Assembly: GCA_022447185.1 (NCBI GenBank)
Contig: JAKVAY010000037.1
Coordinates: 84,447-148,446, forward strand
DNA length: 64,000 nt
From: Fuerstiella sp.
GTDB lineage: Bacteria; Planctomycetota; Planctomycetia; Planctomycetales; Planctomycetaceae
Reading direction: 5' to 3'
The position numbers and the translations under genes are program-made. Below are positions 1-10,294 of this stretch, one piece after another. Numbering within the stretch: the stretch's first letter is position 1; every line of letters starts with the position of its first letter. The notes under the pieces are model-generated. The model was not told where the DNA came from. It did not search any database and saw nothing but the letters and a program-made list of their open reading frames with translations.

Positions 1-26
1 GTTTAACAATGTTCACCGGTCACAGA

Positions 27-1319
27 TCACCCAAGAATGGCGTGGATCGGTTCCGATGCCGGGTCTGCGATCGGAACCTCGCGACCTTCGATATTAAAGG
101 TTCCGGTGGTATCGACTCCAGCTGCAGCCAGATAGGTGTGGAAGAGATTCGCATGGTCAACTTCACCATCGATCACTTCGGTCCCTCTGTCGTTCGTTTT
201 GCCATACGTGACACCACGCGGAATTCGACAGCCTGCCATAACAATCGACCAGGCCTTGCCCCAGTGGTCCCGACCGTAGCGATTGTTGACGCGTGGCGTT
301 CGACCGAACTCTGACAGCACAACAATGAGAGTACTGTCCAGCATTCCGCGAACCGCCAGATCTTCGACAAAGCACGAAAACGCCCGGTCCACCTCAGCAA
401 GTTGCTCAATGTGAAAATTGAAATTTTCATGATGCGTGTCGTAGTTCGAGTGAGTCACTTTAACAACCGGCGTGCCGTGCTCCAGCAACCGACGTGCGAG
501 CAAAGCGTTTCGCCCGAGATCATGTGTTCCGTACCGTTCATGATCAGTGGCCGGTTCCTTCGTCACGTCGAACACATCCCGCTGCCTCATCATCTGCAGC
601 GCCTGTTCATACGAGTGGCCATAAGCTTCGGCAATTGACGTGCGACGGCGTCTCAGGAATCTCTCATTCATTCGTCGTCGGATTTCCTGGCGCGCCACAT
701 CAGATTCCACGGTGATACTGTCCGGCAACGTGGAATTTTCAGGTGGTTTACCACCTCCCAGCTGCACACTGGCATATCGGGGCCCCAGATACGAAGCATC
801 ATCGCTTCGTCCACCACCACCACCCGGCGAAATCACGATGTGACCTGGCAAAGCATAGTCTCTCGGCATCAGTGTCCGGGCCGCAACCGCTCCAATGCGA
901 GGTTCATTGGCTCCCGGAATCTGCTCCCGTCCGGTCATCATCTTGTATCGGGCGATCCCGTGATCGTTTTCCTCGATGTTGACGCCTCGCACCAGGCACA
1001 AATGATGCATCTGCTGCGCTGTCAGAGGCATGAGTTCAGAAATGTGAATTCCCGGTACGGAAGTCGGAATCGAAAGAAATGGTCCACCGGTATCAGTTCC
1101 AGGTTTGGGATCCCAGCTTTCAAGCTGACTCAGACCACCGTGCATGTCCCAAATCACGATCCGTTTCTGGTCACTTTTTAACTGATCAGCAAGAACCGGC
1201 TGCGTGAAGGCACCCAGCCCCCCCACAATCGCACCGGCCCCGGTTGCGGCCATTGTTCCAAGGAAATTTCGTCGGGCAACACTGTGTTCAAAAGACTGAC
1301 AAGGATATCGCAGGCTCAT
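27..1319 (-). CDS. Tat-exported DUF1501 family protein
   Basis: A 430-residue exported protein of the DUF1501 family, related to sulfatase and alkaline phosphatase folds and greatly expanded in planctomycetes; the substrate is unknown. A twin-arginine signal (RRNFLG, residues 16-21) is followed by an Ala/Gly-rich hydrophobic stretch. Family landmarks are present in order: DMHGGLSQLESWDPKPG near residue 60, the HSNYDTHHENF segment, and LSEFGRTPR followed by GRDHWGKAW in the last third. I chose the ATG at 1319 because GGGAGG lies six bases upstream and the Tat signal follows directly; an in-frame extension to 1403 has no such support. The stop lies at 27-29, so the gene is complete. Such genes usually follow a DUF1549/DUF1553 partner, but none is visible upstream here. 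Confidence 0.93.
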   Translation of the reverse strand: MSLRYPCQSFEHSVARRNFLGTMAATGAGAIVGGLGAFTQPVLADQLKSDQKRIVIWDMHGGLSQLESWDPKPGTDTGGPFLSIPTSVPGIHISELMPLTAQQMHHLCLVRGVNIEENDHGIARYKMMTGREQIPGANEPRIGAVAARTLMPRDYALPGHIVISPGGGGGRSDDASYLGPRYASVQLGGGKPPENSTLPDSITVESDVARQEIRRRMNERFLRRRRTSIAEAYGHSYEQALQMMRQRDVFDVTKEPATDHERYGTHDLGRNALLARRLLEHGTPVVKVTHSNYDTHHENFNFHIEQLAEVDRAFSCFVEDLAVRGMLDSTLIVVLSEFGRTPRVNNRYGRDHWGKAWSIVMAGCRIPRGVTYGKTNDRGTEVIDGEVDHANLFHTYLAAAGVDTTGTFNIEGREVPIADPASEPIHAILG

Positions 1320-1409
1320 GATGTGCCTCCCGAGTTCCAGGATCACGGACCAGACTGGAACAACCAATTGTAAGTGAAACGAGAGCGACGTAAATGCCAA
1401 CAAACCCAG

Positions 1410-1631
1410 TCACGAGCTGGAGACATGGCGATGGCAATACTCGCAATCACCGACGTGCTGATCAGGACGGATATCGATATCGGACGACACGCACGCTTCG
1501 CAAGGGATGTTCTGGCCTTTAATTTTCCCATCTGAGTTGTGCAGACACCAATACCCTGTGGGAGAGTCTCCCAACACGATCGCAAAAGGTAGAAACTTGC
1601 TTCTTCGCCCAAAATTCCAGATTACGAACAA
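1410..1631 (-). CDS. possible small cysteine-rich protein (weak)
   Basis: An open frame of about 73 codons with protein-like composition and two CxxC pairs, CEAC and CEYC, spaced about 20 residues apart near its C-terminus, as in a small zinc ribbon. The only usable start is a TTG at 1631. A GGAGAG sequence abuts that codon directly, which is too close for a normal Shine-Dalgarno site, and the frame is closed by a stop at 1653-1655. It may be a real small gene or the tail of a decayed one. It lies between the DUF1080 gene and the DUF1501 gene on the same strand. I do not recognise the family. Confidence 0.3.
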   Translation of the reverse strand: MFVIWNFGRRSKFLPFAIVLGDSPTGYWCLHNSDGKIKGQNIPCEACVSSDIDIRPDQHVGDCEYCHRHVSSS

Positions 1632-1674
1632 CTCTCCAACCGCAGGGTAAAGTCAGTGGCAGCGAGCGCTGGTA

Positions 1675-2316
1675 TCACTGGCCATTTCCGTCCGGAAGTT
1701 TGATCACTTCGACTTTCCGAATGGCAACCCTGCTGCCCGGATCGTGGTGCTGAAAGGCAAAATGCCCCTCTCTGAAAGTCATTGCAAAATCCAGGTACTC
1801 GTACAGTTCGTCATCATTAACAGTCACTTTGATCCGAGTATTCTCCCGACCTCGCCACACATTGTCGCGGACTTCAATTTCGTACGTAAACCACGTGTCA
1901 GGCGGAACCAGCTGTCTGTAGACGTGGCTCATCCCGTAAAGGGAACCCGTGCGGATGGGATCCCGGTGAGTACTGTCGATCTGTGCTTCGTAGCCATCGG
2001 CGAAGCTCGGTTTCCGCGTGGTACGGAAGTACAGTCCTGAGTTTCCACCATCACTGATCTTCACTTCCGCACGATAACGAAAGTTCTGCCAGGGGCCACT
2101 GGTGTGAACCAGCATCGAAGGCTGACCGGAACCAGCCAGCGAGCCATCTTTTACTTCCCATACACTGCCTTCCCTGCCCACGACTTCCCAGCCATTCATC
2201 GTATTACCATCGAACAGTGAGATCCATTTGCCGTCTTCTGCGCAGGCAGAGGACGCAACAAACAGAATGAGAAACGCTGAAGACAAAGTCCTTTCGGATA
2301 CGGCTGCACCAGTCAT
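1675..2316 (-). CDS. secreted DUF1080 (3-keto-disaccharide hydrolase-like) protein
   Basis: A 213-residue exported protein made of a signal peptide (hydrophobic core about residues 11-24, cleavage probably after SACA) and one DUF1080 domain, the concanavalin-like jelly-roll also called the 3-keto-disaccharide hydrolase domain. Typical landmarks are WISLFDGNTMNGWEVVG right after the signal, SVWEVKDGSLAG, NSGLYFRT and a closing segment near GHFAFQHHDPGS. Family members act on oxidised sugars or bind glycans outside the cytoplasm; the exact substrate cannot be read here. The start is ATG at 2316. It lies on the same strand as the DUF1501 gene, about 350 bp upstream of it, so co-transcription is possible but not obvious. 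Confidence 0.9.
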   Translation of the reverse strand: MTGAAVSERTLSSAFLILFVASSACAEDGKWISLFDGNTMNGWEVVGREGSVWEVKDGSLAGSGQPSMLVHTSGPWQNFRYRAEVKISDGGNSGLYFRTTRKPSFADGYEAQIDSTHRDPIRTGSLYGMSHVYRQLVPPDTWFTYEIEVRDNVWRGRENTRIKVTVNDDELYEYLDFAMTFREGHFAFQHHDPGSRVAIRKVEVIKLPDGNGQ

Positions 2317-2596
2317 TTGGTCTATTCCGTTGGGCGTGAATGTGGAAAGTACTCAATATGGAGGGACAGTCTGCATGTTGCAATTGTTCGATTACTGTTT
2401 TCCATCTGATGTTCAGGACTTGGTTCTTCTGTTGCCCGTTTCAAACACGTTGACGATTCCGTCCGTCACACCACGATGACACACGTCGCTGCGCAAGGAG
2501 ATGTGCCTTCGCTGAATGACAACGAACCACAAGAGCGCAGGAATTACTCTGGATAGTCCACACGAACGGTGGACGTGCGTTCAACTTCGATCACAA

Positions 2597-4078
2597 CTAT
2601 TCACCAAGATTGACTGTCACTGTCTTCAATTCGGTGTAATTGGCCAGACCGGCTTCGCCAAGTTCACGACCCATGCCGCTCATTTTGAATCCGCCAAAAG
2701 GAGCGGCCGCGTCGAAGACGTCGTAACAGTTCACCCAGACCGTACCTGCCCGAACACTCGCGGCGATCTTATGAGCTTTCTTTGCATCGCTGGTCCACAC
2801 TGCAGCCGCCAGTCCAAAAGTCGTATTGTTGGCGCGGCTGATGGCTTCGTCCATCTCACTGAATTTAAGAATGCTCATGACCGGCCCGAAGATTTCTTCG
2901 CGAGCGATCGACATTTCATCGGTAACATTCGTGAAGACTGTGGGCTCGATAAAGAATCCGCGGTCTCCAACTCGCTGTCCGCCGGTGGCACATGTCGCGC
3001 CTTCTTTTGAGCCACTGTCAATGTACCCCATAATCTTGTCGAACTGGTCTTTATCGACCTGTGGTCCCTGAGTCGTTCCAGTGTCAAAGGGGTTACCGAG
3101 AACGCGCTGGTTGGCTCGAGCAACGACACGTTCCACGAACTCTTCGTGAACAGCTTCTTCAACAAACAAACGGCTACCTGCACAGCAGCACTGTCCCTGG
3201 TTGAAAAACAATCCAAACTCAGCGCCGGTGATAGCTGCATCCAGATCGGCATCTGCGAAAACAATGTTCGGTGACTTACCACCCAACTCGAATGTAAGCC
3301 GCTTCAGCGTGGTGGATGCATCGGCCATAATTCGCTGCGCCGTTTCTCCGGAACCCGTGAATGCGACCTTATCGATCAGAGGATGTTTAACAATTGCCGC
3401 GCCGGCCGTCGGACCGTATCCAGGAACAATATTGATCACACCTGCGGGAAATCCTGCCTCCAAAGCCAATTCACCCATCCGCAGACATGAAAGTGGTGTC
3501 TGTTCGGCAGGTTTCATCACAATCGTGTTACCGGTCGCAAGAGCCGGTCCCCACTTCCACGCAACCATCAGAATCGGAAAGTTCCACGGAATGATTTGTC
3601 CGCAAACACCAACTGGTTCGCGGCGAGTGTAGCAAAAGTAGTCACCACGGACTGGAATCGTGTCACCTGTTATCTTGTCGGCCCAGCCTGCATAGTACCG
3701 AAGGCAGTCAATGGCCAGCGGCAAGTCAGCTGCTCTCGCGTCACCGATGGGCTTACCGTTGTCCAGTGTCTCAAGTGCCGCCAGTTCGTCCAGATTTTCT
3801 TCCATCAGGTCTGCCAGCTTCAGCAGCAGTTGACCTCGATCACGGGCATCCATTTTTGACCATGGGCCGGATTCAAAAGCAGCGCGTGCTGCGCGGGCAG
3901 CCCGGTCGACATCCGCTTTGTCGCCTTCAGCCACTTCGCAAATGACTTCTTCCGTTGCCGGGTTAATCGTTTGGAATGTTTTGCCACTAACAGCAGGGCT
4001 CCATTCGTCACCGATCAAAATACCCTTCTGGCGAATCGCTGGCGCAGCAAACGTTCCGGATTCTGTGGCCGCTGACAT
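2597..4078 (-). CDS. NAD(P)-dependent aldehyde dehydrogenase
   Basis: A 493-residue cytoplasmic aldehyde dehydrogenase, the normal length for the superfamily, oxidising an aldehyde to its carboxylate. The cofactor-binding region has PWNFPILM and the FTGSGETAQ loop. The general-base glutamate is in FELGGKSPN and the catalytic cysteine lies in [13 protein letters not shown], where three cysteines stand in a row as in the ALDH1/2 and betaine-aldehyde-type groups. The C-terminal WVNCYD and PFGGFKMSG blocks are intact. The ATG at 4078 is preceded by AGGAG about eight bases upstream; an in-frame ATG at 4129 would only add an unrelated tail. Similarity suggests an ALDH1-like or betaine-aldehyde-like enzyme, but the substrate is not determinable from neighbours. 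Confidence 0.95.
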   Translation of the reverse strand: MSAATESGTFAAPAIRQKGILIGDEWSPAVSGKTFQTINPATEEVICEVAEGDKADVDRAARAARAAFESGPWSKMDARDRGQLLLKLADLMEENLDELAALETLDNGKPIGDARAADLPLAIDCLRYYAGWADKITGDTIPVRGDYFCYTRREPVGVCGQIIPWNFPILMVAWKWGPALATGNTIVMKPAEQTPLSCLRMGELALEAGFPAGVINIVPGYGPTAGAAIVKHPLIDKVAFTGSGETAQRIMADASTTLKRLTFELGGKSPNIVFADADLDAAITGAEFGLFFNQGQCCCAGSRLFVEEAVHEEFVERVVARANQRVLGNPFDTGTTQGPQVDKDQFDKIMGYIDSGSKEGATCATGGQRVGDRGFFIEPTVFTNVTDEMSIAREEIFGPVMSILKFSEMDEAISRANNTTFGLAAAVWTSDAKKAHKIAASVRAGTVWVNCYDVFDAAAPFGGFKMSGMGRELGEAGLANYTELKTVTVNLGE

Positions 4079-4751
4079 TTGAAATCTCCTGTTGAATGAT
4101 GTGCGGGACCGTCCCCTGAACGGAGACACTGAGTGAACAACCCGACGACGTTCGCGGGGACAATATTCATACCTTGATCAGATTCAGAATGATGTGTGAT
4201 TATGCCAATGTGGGGCGTCGATTTCGACCGTTGGGCGAGATCTGCAAATCCGGGACGGCATTTGCAGCCTGATACATAAGTGGAAGTCATCGGGACAGCA
4301 GGCGGATTATCCCTCTGGGTGACCGATTTACGGACGTGGGATTCGCACAAACCGAGTTTCATCGATCGTTCATACAGGTATCGCCAGCCACACTGTCCCT
4401 TGAGAACCGCAGTGAACCGCAGTGAACCGCAGTGAACCGCTGATCGTGGTCGAGGGTGCCAACGAATATCTGCTTTGGCTCGCTCCTGATCTGCTGAAAC
4501 TCACTCTGACATGAAAAATCGATTGATAAAATCCTGCAAGCCAGTCGGCTCCCTCTGTTACTGGAACCACATTGTACAGTCGGAAGGTCATAGCGCACGC
4601 GGTTGCTTGCGAACATCGAGCACCGCGTTCTTCGAGCGAACTCCACGTCTTGTGTAAATCCACAGTTTGTTTACAACGTTTACGTCCATCTCGAACACGA
4701 CACACTGACAATTCACCAGGCATCTTCGTACGGAATCGGGAGAATAACAAG
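4079..4751. other. intergenic region between divergent genes
   Basis: This stretch separates the aldehyde dehydrogenase (minus) from the SelA-like gene (plus) and should hold both promoters. The only clear structure is the short tandem repeat at 4401-4440. No reading frame here looks like a protein on either strand. Confidence 0.6.
4401..4440. repeat. 10-bp tandem repeat (three exact copies plus one diverged)
   Basis: The unit AGTGAACCGC occurs three times without change (4411-4440), preceded by one diverged copy TGAGAACCGC (4401-4410). It is non-coding and lies between divergent genes. A 10-bp period places each copy on the same face of the helix, so it could be a set of protein-binding sites or simply a slippage-prone repeat. 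Confidence 0.9.
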
Positions 4752-5966
4752 TTGACTCAACGTGATGTACTCAGCTCCGAAACCGGTGGAGTCGCCGCTG
4801 CTGGCCTGCCCGAAGAGTCGAATTCAGCTGCCGCCCGCAGCAACCCACCTGATGTCTATGCAATGCTCGGCGTCAGTCAGATCATCAACGCCGCCGGGAC
4901 GATTACGACTCTTGGCGGCTCACTGATGCCGGCGAATGTTGTCGCCGCCTGGGACGCCGCATCCAGGCATTTCGTCAACCTGATCGAACTTCAGGATCGA
5001 GTTGGTGAACGAATTGCGAAACTTCTCGGTGTGGAAGCGGCACTGGTGACAACCGGTGCCGCGGGAGGAATCGTTGCCGGAACAGCAGCATCGATTACCT
5101 GGAAGAACCGGAGCCTTGTATCACAATTACCTTTGCCAGCCACAATGGGCGTTGAAGTGATCCGACAAAAATCACACAGCGAATGCTACGACCATCAGGT
5201 GACAGCCTGCGGTGTGAAACTTGTGGATGTCGAATCGCAGGATGATCTGGAGCGATCCATCAGTTCCAGAACAGCGATGATGTTTTCCTACAACGTCCAG
5301 GAAAGCGAAAGCACAATTGACCGTTCGGCGTGGATCGATACGGCACGTCACCACGGCATTCCAACACTGGTCGATGCGGCTGCCGACATTCCACCTCTTT
5401 CAACGATCTCAGACTTAACGAACGCCGGCTATGATCTGATGATCTTCAGCGGCGGCAAGGGAATCCGCGGTCCGCAGGATACCGGTTTGCTGCTCGGACG
5501 TCAGGAACTGATCGAAGCTGCCAAACGGAATACAGCTCCGTACACCGGCAACATTGGTCGCGGCATGAAAGTCAGCAAGGAAGACATGGTGGCCCTGTGG
5601 GCGGCAGTCGAACGATTCGTCTCACTGGATCATGCTGCACAAGAGCGGGAATGGAATCGTCGCATCTCTGTGATTGAAACGGCGATTACTGACATTCCCA
5701 CTGTCCATGTTGAACGGATTACACCACCACTCGCCAACCGCGTGCCCCATGCCCTGATTCACTGGAACGAATCCCGGATTCGTATGACACCCTCAGAATT
5801 GCAGGCCCAGCTCGCAGCCGGAAAACCGTCAATTGTTACTGCTCGCGTACACGGTACAGGAAACCAGGGTTTTCTGGTATCCGTGTTCATGCTTCAACCA
5901 CCGCAGGAAGAAAGCGTTGGTGAGCGAATTCGCGACATTATGCAACGTGCGCTGGTATCCGCGTGA
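4752..5966 (+). CDS. SelA-like PLP-dependent enzyme
   Basis: A protein of about 404 residues in the PLP fold-type I family that includes selenocysteine synthase SelA, D-glucosaminate-6-phosphate ammonia-lyase and related aminotransferase-like enzymes. INAAGTITTLGGS marks the N-terminal substrate loop, VTTGAAGGI the phosphate-binding loop, and the PLP lysine is in FSGGKGIRGPQDTG. SelA proper is unlikely because no selB or tRNA-Sec is near. The start is uncertain: TTG at 4752 has GGGAGA about eight bases upstream and gives an N-terminus TQRDVLSS...GVAAAGLP that resembles an eroded Tat signal (one arginine missing). The frame stays open upstream to 4572, but that part does not look like protein. 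The gene is isolated, so the substrate is unknown. Confidence 0.85.
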   Translation: MTQRDVLSSETGGVAAAGLPEESNSAAARSNPPDVYAMLGVSQIINAAGTITTLGGSLMPANVVAAWDAASRHFVNLIELQDRVGERIAKLLGVEAALVTTGAAGGIVAGTAASITWKNRSLVSQLPLPATMGVEVIRQKSHSECYDHQVTACGVKLVDVESQDDLERSISSRTAMMFSYNVQESESTIDRSAWIDTARHHGIPTLVDAAADIPPLSTISDLTNAGYDLMIFSGGKGIRGPQDTGLLLGRQELIEAAKRNTAPYTGNIGRGMKVSKEDMVALWAAVERFVSLDHAAQEREWNRRISVIETAITDIPTVHVERITPPLANRVPHALIHWNESRIRMTPSELQAQLAAGKPSIVTARVHGTGNQGFLVSVFMLQPPQEESVGERIRDIMQRALVSA

Positions 5967-6054
5967 TCAGCGTTCGTGGAATGGATACAATCCACCGATC
6001 GATTTGTGATCGACCTGGCAAGCTGAATTCTGGCAGCTTATGAGTCTCTTCTGC

Positions 6055-6960
6055 CTACTCAAGCGTGCCAACAATTTCGCTGACGCTTCTGGCACCCTGT
6101 TCCTGCAGGACCTGCTCCAATTCGGCAACCAACCGACTGGAAACGCCGGGATCGAAAAAATTCGCCGTTCCAACCTGCACAGCGCTTGCACCCGTCACAA
6201 GGAATTCCAAAACATCATCTAGTGACTGAATTCCGCCCACACCAATCACCGGAATATCGACCGCCTGAGCCACCTGCCACACGATACGCAAAGCCAGCGG
6301 TTTGATTGCCGGACCACTGAGTCCTCCGAGACGATTGCCGAGAATCGGTTTACGACGTCTCCAGTCAACAGCCATTCCCTGAAAGGTGTTGACAAGCGAC
6401 ACGGCATCACAACCAGCATCCGCCACCGCCTGAGCGATCGGTACAACACTGGTGACATTGGGTGTAAGCTTGGCAATCACCGGCAGGTCGCCAGCACTGC
6501 GAACTGCGGCAACGACTTCACCCGCTGATTTTGGATCAGTACCAAAGTCGACCCCACCGGAAACATTGGGACACGAAATGTTCAGCTCGACAGCAGCTAC
6601 GCCGGACTCCCCATTCAATACCATTGCCATTCGATGAAACTCATCCATCGTTTTTGCGGCAATATTAACAATCACCGGTGAACCGAGCTTGAGCAGATAC
6701 GGCAGTTTTTCCTGGACAAACTGATCAAATCCGTCGTTATCCAGACCGATCGAATTCAGCATCCCACCCGTCGTCTCAACAGTGCGAGGAGGAGCATTTC
6801 CAGCCCGTGGCTGAGGTGTCACCGTCTTTGGAATGATCCCACCGAGCTCCGCAAATTTAACGAACGCCGTCATCTCCCTCGCATACCCAAACGTGCCGGA
6901 CGCCACGAGTATGGGATTTGGGAGTTCGAGACGATTGAGCCGAACGGCAAGAGGATTCAT
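6055..6960 (-). CDS. pyrD: dihydroorotate dehydrogenase (class 1)
   Basis: A flavoprotein of pyrimidine synthesis that oxidises dihydroorotate to orotate. About 301 residues from the ATG at 6960, the usual length for cytoplasmic class 1 enzymes. [11 protein letters not shown] near the start, [18 protein letters not shown] and [12 protein letters not shown] are characteristic of subclass 1B. The catalytic cysteine is in [12 protein letters not shown], and the FMN phosphate site is in the C-terminal [10 protein letters not shown] and [14 protein letters not shown] segments. An alternative ATG at 7008 adds sixteen residues; neither start has a strong ribosome-binding site. A class 1B enzyme normally works with the electron-transfer subunit PyrK, which is not nearby. 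pyrC lies elsewhere in this window (54870-56177). Confidence 0.94.
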   Translation of the reverse strand: MNPLAVRLNRLELPNPILVASGTFGYAREMTAFVKFAELGGIIPKTVTPQPRAGNAPPRTVETTGGMLNSIGLDNDGFDQFVQEKLPYLLKLGSPVIVNIAAKTMDEFHRMAMVLNGESGVAAVELNISCPNVSGGVDFGTDPKSAGEVVAAVRSAGDLPVIAKLTPNVTSVVPIAQAVADAGCDAVSLVNTFQGMAVDWRRRKPILGNRLGGLSGPAIKPLALRIVWQVAQAVDIPVIGVGGIQSLDDVLEFLVTGASAVQVGTANFFDPGVSSRLVAELEQVLQEQGARSVSEIVGTLE

Positions 6961-7350
6961 TTTGGACAACTGCAGAAGGGCGGGCACGACTTGGGTATGA
7001 ATTTCCATAGATGTTAGTGAATGTCTGGAGGAACACGGTCGTGTTCCGACAATTTTCCACCGACAGGAAATCTGGCTTCGATTCCCACGTGAGCAACCAT
7101 TCGTCAGCAGGAAAAAACAGCCGGAATTCATTGCCGACGATTAATTCAGATCCTCCCTCGGATATCAGCAAACGTTCTGATCTGCACAATTGTCGAGTTG
7201 ACCTGTCGGAGGGAGGCCTTTTCCATAACCGTGGGAAAGAGAGTCACCTCCAGGCTTGATTGCAGGCAGCATTCATACAACGTGAACGGGTACAAAATTC
7301 GGGAACCGGAGGAGGACCTTCCACACAGAAAGCGTCTTGAGGCGGCTTCT

Positions 7351-8886
7351 TCAGAGTTGCGTCAGCTGCTTCAAGTTTGAAACCGGCACTGCAGCGGCAG
7401 GTCGGTAGATCTGAAAGTAGCCCGTGTCTTCCACGATTGGAAGTGATTTGAGCCAGTCCGTGGACAGTCCGCTTTTCTCGGCCAGCGCAGGGTAGTCAGG
7501 TGGACCGCTGGCCACCAGAAAGAGTTCTACGGGCGCCTCGCTTTCGATGTCCGGCGGCAGAAACATGAATGGCAATTCAATGCGACTCAGATAATAGCCA
7601 AGTGACATTTGGTCGCGGTCAGAAAAAAGCAGCAGGTAGTGTTTTCTCTCTGCCGCAACGTTACGCACCATATTCACGACGTATGCCGGCGAAAATTGAC
7701 ACCGCGTATGCACGAAATAAGTCGATTCATTGTTTCCCGTCAGTAAATGCTGATGCATCCGAGTTTCAAAGGATTGCAGTTGTGGCAGAGACACAACTGC
7801 AATGAGAGCCAAGGACAAAGCTGCAACCAGGCCATCCGATGATGAATAACGAGGTAACGCCATCTTAATCGCAGACCGCCAGAAACGCACAACAGCCCAG
7901 CCTGCTGCTAATGCAAAAACGGGAAGCACCGGAACAAAATTACGTGCAAATGGGACGGCTTGCAGCGATAGAAAAACCAACCACGGAATCGCAAGACAAC
8001 TGACAAGGCAAATTAAACGCCAGTCCAGACGTCGATCACGTTGACGCACCCAGGCACGGGTACCAACAGCAATTGTCAAAGCAGCTAACCACCATTGATC
8101 GCGACAGAGATCGAAAAAGAACGCGACAAAAGTTTCAGTTAAATGCGTGACCGAAAAAACAGAAGTCGCACCAATGGCCCGAAGTTCATCCATTATCGGC
8201 ATATAACTGATAGCAGCCGCCAGACATCCGACTGCCCACGGCACTCCCGCCAGGATTGTTGTTGAATACCGCCTGGTTACGTTGCCAGCAATTATCATGT
8301 CGGCAATTCCACCAGCCACGGCAAATGCCAGATTCGTGGGCAGCGTATAGACGAACGCCCACACAGACACCAAAACAGCACAGAATCGTTTTCCGGATCG
8401 CTCACTGGGATGGGCGGCAAGCAGCCACAGCAGTATAGCCATTAAACACGTGGACAGCGTGTATCCGCGAACCTGCATGCAGTAATTCAGAAATACCTGA
8501 TTGCACCCAAGTACGCCGACCGTGCACGAAGCCACTGGCACCCCTCCCCAGCGTGTTCCGGTCGCAAAGACAGCACACAGAGTGACCAATGTACAAAGCA
8601 AGGGCAGCATCCTGAGGCTGAACGGCTCTTCCGCGAAGAGGCAGAAAGGTCTTAACAGAATGGAAAACAAAACGTGATTGTTCGGAAAAGGATACGACGT
8701 CACGATTTCCGAAACAGGGCGTGAGGCAAACATGCCAACCGTAACCGCTTCGTCGTACCACAAGTCATCTGTCAGGTGAGACACGCTGAATGTCAGCGGA
8801 ATGACAACTGACAAACAGAGCCACGCTAACGATACGAACGGACCTGGATGACCCGTGTTTGAATATCGCAATTGCGAGCGTCTCAT
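7351..8886 (-). CDS. GT39-like integral-membrane glycosyltransferase
   Basis: About 511 residues with roughly ten hydrophobic membrane segments and a soluble C-terminal part. DDLWYDEAVTVG after the first membrane segment is the acidic loop seen in GT-C glycosyltransferases of the PMT/ArnT (GT39, PF13231) type, which use polyprenyl-phosphate sugars on the outer face of the membrane; the next loop (PFPNNHVLFS) also fits. The acceptor is unknown. The ATG at 8886 has GGAG about ten bases upstream and places the first membrane segment near residue 20. The frame stays open to 9192 with another ATG at 9009, but that extension is poor in protein-like features. The gene stands alone, divergent from the LRR gene. 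Confidence 0.82.
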   Translation of the reverse strand: MRRSQLRYSNTGHPGPFVSLAWLCLSVVIPLTFSVSHLTDDLWYDEAVTVGMFASRPVSEIVTSYPFPNNHVLFSILLRPFCLFAEEPFSLRMLPLLCTLVTLCAVFATGTRWGGVPVASCTVGVLGCNQVFLNYCMQVRGYTLSTCLMAILLWLLAAHPSERSGKRFCAVLVSVWAFVYTLPTNLAFAVAGGIADMIIAGNVTRRYSTTILAGVPWAVGCLAAAISYMPIMDELRAIGATSVFSVTHLTETFVAFFFDLCRDQWWLAALTIAVGTRAWVRQRDRRLDWRLICLVSCLAIPWLVFLSLQAVPFARNFVPVLPVFALAAGWAVVRFWRSAIKMALPRYSSSDGLVAALSLALIAVVSLPQLQSFETRMHQHLLTGNNESTYFVHTRCQFSPAYVVNMVRNVAAERKHYLLLFSDRDQMSLGYYLSRIELPFMFLPPDIESEAPVELFLVASGPPDYPALAEKSGLSTDWLKSLPIVEDTGYFQIYRPAAAVPVSNLKQLTQL

Positions 8887-9282
8887 ACGAGCAAGACTCC
8901 GAAGTTCCTGTGCCGTTGAATTCTCTCCTGCATTGATGTCTGCCGAATACACCAAATAAGGCAAATGCAACCGCTCAAACTCTGTCTGACAGGGCGTATC
9001 AGTTTTCATAGGTACAGGCTGGCCGCGACACGCGAAGCTGAATATCAGGCCTGCGAACCACATGTTGATACGATCTGACAGCCCGGACAACCGTAAGTGG
9101 CGTCCATGGCACCGAGAATTCACAGCTGAAACTTCAATGTCGCCGGTCCACTCACTAGAATAGACGTGGGAGCAGCATCGGACGCCACTCAATCACCGAA
9201 GGCAAACATTGGACAACTCCGTTTGTTCGCTTAGGCGGTAAGGATATTTTGGTCTGCCGATTTTTTTGACTCTGAGGTTGCC
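8887..9282. other. intergenic region between divergent genes
   Basis: Separates the membrane glycosyltransferase (minus) from the LRR protein (plus). Apart from the possible N-terminal extension of the glycosyltransferase (to 9009 or 9192) I see no gene, repeat or hairpin. Confidence 0.5.
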
Positions 9283-10140
9283 ATGGTTAATCTGCGACAA
9301 TTTCCTGTGCTGTTGATTTCTGCCGTTCTTTGCTGCCAAATCGCAAAAGCTGAGGAATCATCCGAGGTCGTCGAAATCCCCGATGAAGCATTGCGCAATG
9401 CTTTGCTTGAACAAAAACGAAAACGGCAGAAGGAAGGCGACGACATCACCGTCGAAGACCTGCACGCCATCTATTCGTTTATGGTGGAAAACCGGGGAAT
9501 TTCAGATCTGACAGGACTGGAGCACTGCATAAATCTGGGAGAAGCTCGGTTCGGTAAGAACAAAATCAAGGACGTGACTGCACTGGCCGAATGTAAAAAC
9601 CTACAGTCGCTGAGTATTCAGTACAACGAAATTGCAGATCTCAAACCTTTGGGAAAACTGACGAAACTCCAGTATCTGAATTTCGAACACAACAAAGTCA
9701 CGTCGCTGGAAGGTCTGGAAACCCTGGATCGACTGACATCGCTGTACGGTTCCCACAATCAGATCGAATCCATCGAGCCGGCAGCACAACTCCAGAAGCT
9801 CTGGACGCTGTCACTGAACCACAACAAGATCAAAGACCTGTCACCAATCGCTGAACTTCCCCGACTGGACTCCATTGGGTTGGCACATAACAAAATCAAA
9901 GATGTGTCAAAACTGCCTCCAGGAAAAACAGTCTATTCGACCTATTTCCAGGGCAACCAGATCGAGGATATCGGCCCGCTGGCCAACATGGCCCAGGCTG
10001 ATGCCAACGGCAATCGCCAATTTGCTTCGTTCTGGAAATTGTATCTTGCTGGAAATCCATTGAGCGATGAGTCGAAATCAACTCACCTAAAAACGCTCAA
10101 GGGCAGTGGAGTGCGACTCAATATGGAGTACAACAAATAG
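9283..10140 (+). CDS. secreted leucine-rich-repeat protein
   Basis: A 285-residue exported protein: a short signal peptide (residues 1-23, ending QIAKA) followed by an acidic region and about seven LRR units of roughly 22 residues, internalin-like in register. Examples of the repeat core are LQSLSIQYNEIADL, LQYLNFEHNKVTSL and LWTLSLNHNKIKDL. Such repeats are protein-binding solenoids; no enzymatic domain is present. GAGG lies about eight bases upstream of the ATG. The final unit (TYFQGNQIEDIGPL, then KLYLAGNPLS) forms the C-terminal cap. The partner protein is unknown and the gene is monocistronic. Confidence 0.9.
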   Translation: MVNLRQFPVLLISAVLCCQIAKAEESSEVVEIPDEALRNALLEQKRKRQKEGDDITVEDLHAIYSFMVENRGISDLTGLEHCINLGEARFGKNKIKDVTALAECKNLQSLSIQYNEIADLKPLGKLTKLQYLNFEHNKVTSLEGLETLDRLTSLYGSHNQIESIEPAAQLQKLWTLSLNHNKIKDLSPIAELPRLDSIGLAHNKIKDVSKLPPGKTVYSTYFQGNQIEDIGPLANMAQADANGNRQFASFWKLYLAGNPLSDESKSTHLKTLKGSGVRLNMEYNK

Positions 10141-10294
10141 CATAGATAGATCGTCCAGCAACAATCCGGCGTGCTTGTGATTTTCCACGGCTTAATTTGT
10201 CAGTCAATCACTGGTTTGGGATGTGGACATCCTGGTTATCACCGAAATCGTTCTGCTCCGCGCAGCTCCGGTTTGTACGATTCAGAGTGAGGTT

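Noticed and set aside
2516-3010. A 164-codon plus-strand frame opposite the aldehyde dehydrogenase gene
   Set aside because: It is antisense to a well-conserved gene, has no ribosome-binding site and encodes nothing recognisable.
4752-5966. Selenocysteine synthase selA
   Set aside because: The protein belongs to the wider SelA-like PLP family; there is no selB, tRNA-Sec or known selenoprotein gene nearby.
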